NCBI GenBank assembly: GCA_002478545.1
Contig: DLOY01000040.1
Span: forward strand, 1 to 19,475
DNA: 19,475 nt
Reading direction: 5' to 3'
Origin: Micrococcales bacterium UBA7472
GTDB taxonomy: Bacteria; Actinomycetota; Actinomycetes; Actinomycetales; Microbacteriaceae
How positions within the stretch are numbered: position 1 is the first letter of the stretch; every line of letters begins with the position of its first letter. Shown here piece after piece: positions 13,977-19,475 of the stretch. The notes below the pieces were generated by a model that did no database searches, was not told where the DNA came from, and saw only the letters and a list, made by a program, of their open reading frames with translations. Made by a program: the position numbers and the translations under genes.

Positions 13977-15278
13977 ATGAATGAAAACTTTGATGACCTG
14001 AAGGCAAGGCTGCAGAAGGCGGACCCTGCTGACCCAAACTTTGTTCTGAATGAGGGCTTGGTAGCCCAGGCACCACTCGCGAAGCCGGTGCGCGGACCTA
14101 TCTCCTCGCGACTAAGGCTTGGACTTGTCTCCGGAGGCTCAATTGCAGCCGTGTCTGCACTTGCGCTGGTGGTTGGACTTGCAACTCCACAACAACCCCT
14201 AATTCAAATGGCGAATGCGCCAACCGGGAGAGCGGAAAGCCTCGCCGCATCAGATGCGGCAGCCCCGGGAATGAAGATGATTGCCCCGGTTTGGATCGAG
14301 TACGACTACGACTCCGCCGCGCTCTCTGACGAAACCGGTCGCGGCAGCGTTTACCAGCTCGTACTTGAGGGAGACGTGAGGGAAAGGCTGCAGCAGCTAG
14401 CTGACTACTTTGGAATTGAAGGCGAGATTCGCGAGGAAGAATGGTCCTCCAAGGAGTATCCGACCTTTTCCATCGGTAAGCCAGAGCGCCAAGTCAGCGT
14501 AACCTGGGCCGGAACGGGAAACTTCTACTTCAATGCTTGGGATCCAAACTCCTATAAATGCGAGAACAAAACCATCACGCTCGAAGATGGCACCAGCTAT
14601 GAAAGCTGTGAGCCAATTGCAACTCCCGAGCTGATTCCATCAGAGGAAAAGATCAGGTCCGAAGCTCATGAACTTTTCGAGACTTTCGGACTCGGTGTCA
14701 CGAAGGATCGCATTCGAGTGGATCGCAGTGACTGGGGCGCTAGCGCAGTTGCCGCCGTTCAGATAGATGGGCAAGACACCGCCTTGGAGTGGTGGGTCAA
14801 CTACGACGGTTCCGGCAAGCTCTCAAATGTTTATGGACACTTTGCTAAGCCGCAGGCCAGGGGTGAATTCGCTACCGTCTCAGCCAAAGAGGCTGCCACT
14901 CGCATCAAAGACGGTCGCTGGTTTGGATCTCCATCTAATTCCGTATGGAACCAATACAGCCCAAACGTTAGAGCGGCAGATGCGGTCACCATGCCTGCAG
15001 TCGAACCGGCCCCTGAAGAGTCGACTAAAGATGCTCCTGCACCCTCTGAGGAAGAACAGGTAGAGATCAAACCACAAAAGGTCACACTGAAGTTGACTGG
15101 CTCGGATTCGACCCTACTGATGATCTACGACAAATCAGGTGGCGCTTGGCTGGTCCCGGGTTACATTCTCAAGAATGACCAGGGCTGGTTTGACGCCATC
15201 ATCTCTTTGGTTGAGGGAGTGATTGAACTTCCAGAACCCTATGTGGTTGAACCTATGTCCGAAACCAAGCAGGACTAA
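13977..15278 (+). CDS. one-helix membrane protein, putative anti-sigma/sensor partner of the ECF sigma
   Basis: I do not recognise a named family for this 433-aa protein. It has a cytoplasmic N terminus of about 45 residues (DDLKARLQKADPADPN), one membrane helix at about 46-69 (RLGLVSGGSIAAVSALALVV), and a long outside part. The outside part contains two cysteines about 20 residues apart (KCENKT and SYESCEP) that could form a disulfide. A Pro/Glu-rich linker lies at about 343-367 (PAVEPAPEESTKDAPAPSEE). No zinc-binding HxxxCxxC anti-sigma motif is visible. The ATG lies 2 nt after the sigma stop without a clear ribosome site, suggesting coupling. The sigma/membrane-protein pairing argues for signal sensing across the membrane, but direct sigma binding is only inferred. 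Its stop overlaps the converging yaaA stop by 4 bases. Confidence 0.8.
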   Translation: MNENFDDLKARLQKADPADPNFVLNEGLVAQAPLAKPVRGPISSRLRLGLVSGGSIAAVSALALVVGLATPQQPLIQMANAPTGRAESLAASDAAAPGMKMIAPVWIEYDYDSAALSDETGRGSVYQLVLEGDVRERLQQLADYFGIEGEIREEEWSSKEYPTFSIGKPERQVSVTWAGTGNFYFNAWDPNSYKCENKTITLEDGTSYESCEPIATPELIPSEEKIRSEAHELFETFGLGVTKDRIRVDRSDWGASAVAAVQIDGQDTALEWWVNYDGSGKLSNVYGHFAKPQARGEFATVSAKEAATRIKDGRWFGSPSNSVWNQYSPNVRAADAVTMPAVEPAPEESTKDAPAPSEEEQVEIKPQKVTLKLTGSDSTLLMIYDKSGGAWLVPGYILKNDQGWFDAIISLVEGVIELPEPYVVEPMSETKQD

Positions 15279-16009
15279 AAACCCTGGGGCGTAATCAATC
15301 GCACGCTAAAGCCGTCTGTCTCAGCAGTGAGACCGACGGCTTTAGCAATTTCAGGCAGCTGCTCGATGGTCTCAAGGTTATTTTCAAGTGCAGACTTGAC
15401 TAATAATCCCTTGGCCTTTTTGTTGAAGTGGTTTAGAGCCCTTCCCGATTGATCGAAGACATCGACCGAATAGCTCTCAAGGTTTTCTGGAATTGGATTG
15501 ATCTCTGCGTAAGCCTTTGACCTCATGTCGAGAATCGGTCTGGTTAGCCGCGGCCAAACCGCTTTGTGGGCATCAATCCATAACTCTCTGAGGTTTAGCC
15601 CTGGAAGCTTGGTCGATGCAGAAAAACGATAGTAAGGAATTTGCTCAGTGGCCGGCAATAAGCCGAACAGGGCAGATTGGATAAATAATCGCTCCTGGAC
15701 TCGCTGCTTGGCAACCTCACTGAGGCTTGGATAGTCGATGGCGTCATAAACCACACCGGCATAGCGTTCGATGGCTGCCATTGTTGGTGCGCTCATAAGC
15801 TGTTTGTTTGCCTCTAGATCGCCCACGCTCTTGGGGCCAAGCTTGAATACCTTTTTGGCCAACGCGGGGTCGGAACAGATCTTTGAAATCTCAGCGATCA
15901 ACCGATCACGAGCCGGATCTAGGGCAGCCCAGATGATCGCGGATTTGTCGATAGAAATGCCAACGCCGCCGGAGCGCTTAGTCTCCGACGGCGGCAGCAA
16001 AATGAGCAT
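15275..16009 (-). CDS. yaaA: YaaA-family peroxide-stress protein
   Basis: This 244-aa protein belongs to the YaaA (DUF328) family, whose E. coli member lowers free iron and limits oxidative DNA damage under peroxide stress. The family N terminus LILLPPSETKR is present, as are AIERYAGVVYDAIDY, LFIQSALFGLLPATEQIPYY, KLPGLNLRELW and DMRSKAYAEINP, and late VDVFDQSGRALNHFNKKAKG. The ATG (16009-16007) overlaps the atpC stop as TAATG with no ribosome site of its own, so it is probably translated by coupling as the last gene of the ATP synthase operon. The last part of the coding region forms a long hairpin. The link between YaaA and ATP synthase expression is positional only. Confidence 0.9.
   Translation of the reverse strand: MLILLPPSETKRSGGVGISIDKSAIIWAALDPARDRLIAEISKICSDPALAKKVFKLGPKSVGDLEANKQLMSAPTMAAIERYAGVVYDAIDYPSLSEVAKQRVQERLFIQSALFGLLPATEQIPYYRFSASTKLPGLNLRELWIDAHKAVWPRLTRPILDMRSKAYAEINPIPENLESYSVDVFDQSGRALNHFNKKAKGLLVKSALENNLETIEQLPEIAKAVGLTAETDGFSVRLITPQGF
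15305..15346. terminator. long hairpin inside the yaaA 3' end, possible bidirectional terminator
   Basis: Twelve perfect pairs (GCTAAAGCCGTC with GACGGCTTTAGC), one T/C mismatch, six more pairs (GTCTCA with TGAGAC) and a GCAG loop make a 42-nt stem-loop. It lies within the last codons of yaaA, 27 nt from the converging stop of the membrane-protein gene. No real T-run follows on either strand (AATTTC on plus, GTGCG on minus). It might end both converging operons without using non-coding space, or act as an RNA 3'-end stabiliser. Confidence 0.6.
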
Positions 16010-16278
16010 TAGTTGACTAGGTGAGCGTCTCTAACCACGAGAGTGAGGTTGTTGTTCTCTAGGGAGAGGAACCCGCCCTCGTCGCACTGTGCAGTTAGAA
16101 CCTTGCCCTCACCGGTAGTGATGCGAATCTGACCTGGAATCAAGATTGCGAGCATTGGCTCGTGACCTGATAGCAGACCGATTTCACCCACGGAGGTCTT
16201 GGCGATGACCTGAGTAGCAGAGCCCGACCAAATCTGGCGGTCTGCTGCTACTAGATCAACGTTGAGTTCGCGTGACAT
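16009..16278 (-). CDS. atpC: F1Fo ATP synthase epsilon subunit, short form
   Basis: Epsilon sits on the F1 central stalk with gamma and couples rotation to catalysis. At 89 aa this protein is only the N-terminal beta-sandwich domain: MSRELNVDLVAADRQIWSG, GEIGLLSGHEPMLAILIPG and the last strands LTLVVRDAHLVN. The C-terminal two-helix domain that in E. coli and Bacillus (about 130-140 aa) inhibits ATP hydrolysis is absent. The frame ends in a clean TAA and the downstream gene is unrelated, so this is not a frameshift remnant as far as can be seen. The ATG overlaps the atpD stop as TAATG, and its own stop overlaps yaaA the same way, giving tight translational coupling. Confidence 0.93.
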   Translation of the reverse strand: MSRELNVDLVAADRQIWSGSATQVIAKTSVGEIGLLSGHEPMLAILIPGQIRITTGEGKVLTAQCDEGGFLSLENNNLTLVVRDAHLVN

Positions 16279-17714
16279 TAGCCAAGGTCCTTCTGGATTC
16301 TCTCGTATGCCTTCATGACGTCGTCAATGCCACCGCAGTTGAAGAATGCCTGCTCTGGGATGTGGTCAAGGTCACCGCGGGCAATCATCGAGAAGCCCTC
16401 GATGGTGTCCTTCAATGGCACGGTAGAACCTGCAACACCGGTGAACTTGGTTGCCATGTAGGTGTTCTGGCTCAAGAACTGCTGGATGCGGCGAGCGCGT
16501 GCAACAGTGATTTTGTCCTCTTCGGAAAGCTCCTCAACACCAAGAATCGCGATGATCTCCTGGAGCTCCTTGTTCTTCTGAAGAATCGCCTTGACACGGG
16601 TCGCAGTCTCATAGTGATCTGCGGAGATGTAGCGAGGGTCAAGGATTCTTGAGGTAGAAGCCAGTGGGTCCACAGCTGGGTAGAGACCCTTAGCGGCGAT
16701 CTCACGGCTTAGCTCAGTGGTTGCGTCCAAGTGAGCGAAGGTGGTTGCTGGAGCTGGGTCGGTGTAGTCATCCGCTGGCACGTAGATTGCCTGCAGTGAG
16801 GTAATCGAGTGACCGCGGGTAGAGGTGATGCGCTCCTGTAGTAGACCCATCTCGTCGGCAAGGTTTGGCTGGTATCCCACGGCTGAAGGCATGCGGCCTA
16901 GCAGAGTGGAAACCTCAGAACCTGCCTGAGTGAAGCGGAAGATGTTGTCAATGAACAGAAGCACGTCCTGCTGCTGGACATCGCGGAAGTACTCCGCCAT
17001 GGTCAGAGCCGATAGCGCTACGCGAAGACGGGTTCCTGGTGGCTCATCCATCTGACCGAAGACCAGTGCGGTCTTGTCGATAACACCGGACTCCTTCATC
17101 TCATCGATGAGGTCGTTACCCTCACGGGTACGCTCACCAACACCGGCGAATACCGATACACCATCGTGGTTTTCTGCCACACGGTAGATCATTTCCTGAA
17201 TCAAAACGGTCTTACCAACACCGGCACCACCGAAAAGACCGATCTTTCCACCCTGAACATAAGGGGTAAGAAGGTCGATGACCTTGATACCGGTCTCGAA
17301 CATCTGAGTCTTGGACTCAAGCTGGTCGAAGGCTGGTGGAGTGCGGTGGATTGGCCAACGCTCCTTGACCTCAACAACCTGGCCTGGCTCACCGTTGAGG
17401 ATCTCGCCGGTTACGTTGAATACCTTGCCCTTGGTCACATCACCAACTGGCACCGAGATTGGAGCGCCGGTGTCGTGAACAATGCCGCCACGAACCAAAC
17501 CATCGGTTGGCTTTAGTGCAATGGCGCGCACAAGGTCATCACCGAGGTGCTGGGCAACCTCTAGGGTCAAAGTTGACTTCTGGTCACCGAAGGAGATCTC
17601 TGTGGTCAGGGCGTTGTAGATTTCAGGAATCGCGTCGTGCGGGAACTCAATGTCCACAACTGGACCAGTGACTCGCGCGATACGACCCGTTGCTGTCTTG
17701 GTGCTCTCGGCCAT
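16278..17714 (-). CDS. atpD: F1Fo ATP synthase beta subunit
   Basis: The catalytic subunit of F1 (three copies per complex) makes ATP from ADP and phosphate at the cytoplasmic face of the membrane. Length is 478 aa, normal for the family. Visible motifs are Walker A GGAGVGKT (162-169), GERTREG with the catalytic E194 (193-199), Walker B VLLFID (251-256), RFTQAGSEVS, YQPNLADEMG, and ELSEED (395-400, the DELSEED loop that touches gamma). PPAF in HRTPPAFDQL and the tyrosine region AKGLYPAVDPLAS are also present. The ATG at 17714 follows the atpG stop by 15 nt with a weak purine-rich ribosome site. No unusual substitutions are seen. Confidence 0.98.
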   Translation of the reverse strand: MAESTKTATGRIARVTGPVVDIEFPHDAIPEIYNALTTEISFGDQKSTLTLEVAQHLGDDLVRAIALKPTDGLVRGGIVHDTGAPISVPVGDVTKGKVFNVTGEILNGEPGQVVEVKERWPIHRTPPAFDQLESKTQMFETGIKVIDLLTPYVQGGKIGLFGGAGVGKTVLIQEMIYRVAENHDGVSVFAGVGERTREGNDLIDEMKESGVIDKTALVFGQMDEPPGTRLRVALSALTMAEYFRDVQQQDVLLFIDNIFRFTQAGSEVSTLLGRMPSAVGYQPNLADEMGLLQERITSTRGHSITSLQAIYVPADDYTDPAPATTFAHLDATTELSREIAAKGLYPAVDPLASTSRILDPRYISADHYETATRVKAILQKNKELQEIIAILGVEELSEEDKITVARARRIQQFLSQNTYMATKFTGVAGSTVPLKDTIEGFSMIARGDLDHIPEQAFFNCGGIDDVMKAYERIQKDLG

Positions 17715-17729
17715 TTTGCTTTCTTTCTC

Positions 17730-18632
17730 TTAGTCCTCGGTAACCGTGGCCAGCGCATCCGCGCCACCCACAATCTCCGAAATCTGCTGGGTAATTTCTG
17801 CCTGGCGAGCTGCGTTTGCCAAGCGGGTGTAGTTCAAAATCAATTTGTCTGCGTTGTCGGTCGCACTCTTCATTGCCTTCTGACGAGCAGCGTGCTCGGC
17901 CGCTGCAGATTGCAGCATGACGTTGAAAATGCGGTTCTCGATGTAGACAGGGAGAAGCGCGTCCAGGACCTGCTCAACCTCTGGCTCAAACTCGAACAGT
18001 GGGAAGACTTCGCTGGAGGAAACTGCCTCTTGCTCAACTACCTCAAGCGGGAGCAGACGAATCTTCTCCGGCTCCTGAACCATCATGGAAACGAAACGGT
18101 TACCGACTAGATAAATCTCGTCGACTCCCCCGTTCTCGTATGGCTTTAGGAAGGCGTCGGTCAACTCAGCCGCAATCTCACGTGCGGTGTCGAACTGCGG
18201 CAGGTCAGTGCCACCGATCCACTCGCGAATGTATGACTTACGTCGGAAGCTGAAGTTTCCAACCGCTTTGCGACCAACCAGGTAATAAACAACTTCCTTA
18301 CCCTGCTGGGTAAGCATTGCGGTTACCGCCTCAGCCTCTTTTAGTACCGAGGAAGAGAACGCACCTGCAAGACCACGATCCGAGGTGAAGATCACCACCG
18401 CAGTTCTGCGTTGGTTACCAGAGTCAGTGAGCAGCGGGTGGTCAACATTTGAGTAGGTTGCCACCGCTGAAACTGCTCGGGTAACCGCACGGGTATAAGG
18501 ACTCGACGCAGCAACACGCTGCTGCGCCTTGGCGATTCTCGATGCCGAGATCAGCTCCATGGCGCGAGTAATCTTCTTGGTCGTCTTGGCAGACTTAATC
18601 TTCTGCCGGTAGACCCGAAGTTGCGCTCCCAT
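17730..18632 (-). CDS. atpG: F1Fo ATP synthase gamma subunit
   Basis: Gamma is the rotating central stalk of F1. The protein has 300 aa, usual for actinobacteria. The conserved N-terminal coil begins MGAQLRVYRQKIKSAKTTKK, followed by ITRAMELISASRIAKAQ, and the central GDRGLAG-like segment is FTSDRGLAGAFSSSV. The C-terminal coil ends with SATDNADKLI-type sequence, LNYTRLANAARQAEITQQIS and EIVGGADAL, the strongly conserved signature that inserts into the alpha/beta ring. It follows atpA by 18 nt and has an AAGG ribosome site 7 nt before the ATG at 18632. It is a standard member of the atp operon. Confidence 0.97.
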   Translation of the reverse strand: MGAQLRVYRQKIKSAKTTKKITRAMELISASRIAKAQQRVAASSPYTRAVTRAVSAVATYSNVDHPLLTDSGNQRRTAVVIFTSDRGLAGAFSSSVLKEAEAVTAMLTQQGKEVVYYLVGRKAVGNFSFRRKSYIREWIGGTDLPQFDTAREIAAELTDAFLKPYENGGVDEIYLVGNRFVSMMVQEPEKIRLLPLEVVEQEAVSSSEVFPLFEFEPEVEQVLDALLPVYIENRIFNVMLQSAAAEHAARQKAMKSATDNADKLILNYTRLANAARQAEITQQISEIVGGADALATVTED

Positions 18633-18650
18633 TAGCTTGCCTTACCCTTC

Positions 18651-19475
18651 TTAGCGCTTCTGCTTTACGATCTGCTCCTGGCCAATCTCCTCTGGAGATG
18701 CAGCCTCGACAGACGCAGAACCAACCTTGACCAGCGGCTCACCAGAGTGAGTCAAGAACATCTTCTTGAAGTGCTCCAACTGCTTCTCCAGCTCCTCGAT
18801 GGTGTCCTTCTCAAGCTTTGAAGTCTCGCGAATGACATTTAGGGCAGATGAGTTGCGCTTTAGGAAGTCCAGGAACTCGCGCTCGAAGCGGAGCACATCC
18901 TGAACTGCAACGTCGTCAAGCTTGCCGGTGGTACCAGCCCAGATCGAGACGGTTTGCTCTTCCACTGGGAATGGTGAGTACTGAGGCTGCTTTAGAAGCT
19001 CGGTCAGGCGGGCACCGCGCTCAAGCTGCTTGCGGGAAGCGGCGTCTAGGTCGGAGGCGAACATTGCGAAGGCCTCCAGTGCACGGTACTGAGCTAGCTC
19101 TAGCTTCAGAGTTCCAGATACACCCTTGATGCTCTTCAGCTGAGCAGCACCACCAACACGAGAAACCGAGATACCTACGTCGATAGCAGGGCGCTGGTTC
19201 GCGTTGAACAGGTCTGACTGCAAGAAGATCTGACCGTCGGTGATCGAAATCACGTTGGTTGGGATGTACGCAGAAACGTCGTTTGCCTTGGTCTCGATGA
19301 TTGGAAGTCCAGTCATCGATCCGGCACCCATCTCGTCGGAGAGCTTGGCACAACGCTCTAGCAGGCGGGAGTGTAGGTAGAAAACGTCACCTGGGTAAGC
19401 CTCACGTCCTGGTGGACGACGTAGCAGTAGCGATACCGCACGGTAGGCTTCGGCCTGCTTTGACAGGTCATCGAA
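18651..19475 (-). CDS. atpA: F1Fo ATP synthase alpha subunit, C-terminal part
   Basis: The reading frame enters from the right edge in frame and ends at TAA 18653-18651, giving 274 residues of the roughly 540 expected. It covers the end of the nucleotide-binding domain and the C-terminal helical domain. Seen in order are AVSLLLRRPPGREAYPGDVF and YLHSRLLERCAKLS, TGLPIIETKANDVSAYIPTN, SITDGQIFL, and the alpha/beta signature RPAIDVGISVSRVGG that carries the arginine finger. The C terminus ends EEIGQEQIVKQKR. Alpha is the non-catalytic partner of beta in the F1 hexamer. The rest of the operon (expected upstream atpB, E, F, H) would lie beyond the right edge. Confidence 0.97.
   Translation of the reverse strand, partial: FDDLSKQAEAYRAVSLLLRRPPGREAYPGDVFYLHSRLLERCAKLSDEMGAGSMTGLPIIETKANDVSAYIPTNVISITDGQIFLQSDLFNANQRPAIDVGISVSRVGGAAQLKSIKGVSGTLKLELAQYRALEAFAMFASDLDAASRKQLERGARLTELLKQPQYSPFPVEEQTVSIWAGTTGKLDDVAVQDVLRFEREFLDFLKRNSSALNVIRETSKLEKDTIEELEKQLEHFKKMFLTHSGEPLVKVGSASVEAASPEEIGQEQIVKQKR

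Noticed and set aside
17637..18110. 157-aa plus-strand open frame over atpG/atpD
   Set aside because: Antisense shadow of strongly conserved ATP synthase genes.

Overview
The window looks like part of a compact, medium-G+C actinobacterial chromosome, probably a small-genome member of the Microbacteriaceae. This is inferred from the protein style, a very short ATP synthase epsilon subunit (89 aa), starts that look leaderless, and tightly packed or overlapping genes. No database search was possible. I see no rRNA, tRNA, insertion sequence or CRISPR array, and no stretch over 300 bases lacks a gene.

Positions 1-719 (minus) hold the 5' part of dxr, the second step of the MEP isoprenoid pathway, which runs off the left edge. 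Positions 783-11375 form a polyamine/GABA block. On the plus strand are gabT and a second, unassigned class III aminotransferase. These converge through a 19-bp-stem bidirectional terminator on a minus-strand ABC transporter operon potD-potA-potB-potC. Upstream on the minus strand is an aldehyde dehydrogenase of the gamma-aminobutyraldehyde type. It is divergent from an Lrp/AsnC regulator, which is followed by a putrescine-type aminotransferase. The inferred route is putrescine uptake (PotDABC), then transamination to 4-aminobutyraldehyde, oxidation to GABA (PatD), then transamination to succinate semialdehyde (GabT). A dedicated succinate-semialdehyde dehydrogenase is not in the window.

Positions 11215-15278 are mixed. 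A membrane-anchored FtsK/SpoIIIE-type ATPase has a C-terminal tail that overlaps the aminotransferase gene antisense by 161 bases. Divergent from it are two alkylation-repair genes (ogt, tag), then an ECF sigma factor and a one-helix membrane protein that is probably its partner. The ftsK-like/ogt gap carries two DnaA-box-like 9-mers arranged as a 21-bp dyad.

Positions 15275-19475 (minus) are the end of the F1Fo ATP synthase operon, atpA (partial)-atpG-atpD-atpC, with yaaA coupled to atpC by a TAATG overlap. Near its 3' end the yaaA coding sequence contains a 42-nt hairpin that may end both converging operons.

Recurring regulatory themes are -10-like hexamers placed 6-7 nt before an ATG (gabT, lrp, ogt), inverted repeats in the divergent gaps, and stop/start overlaps (potB/potC, ogt/tag, atpD/atpC, atpC/yaaA).
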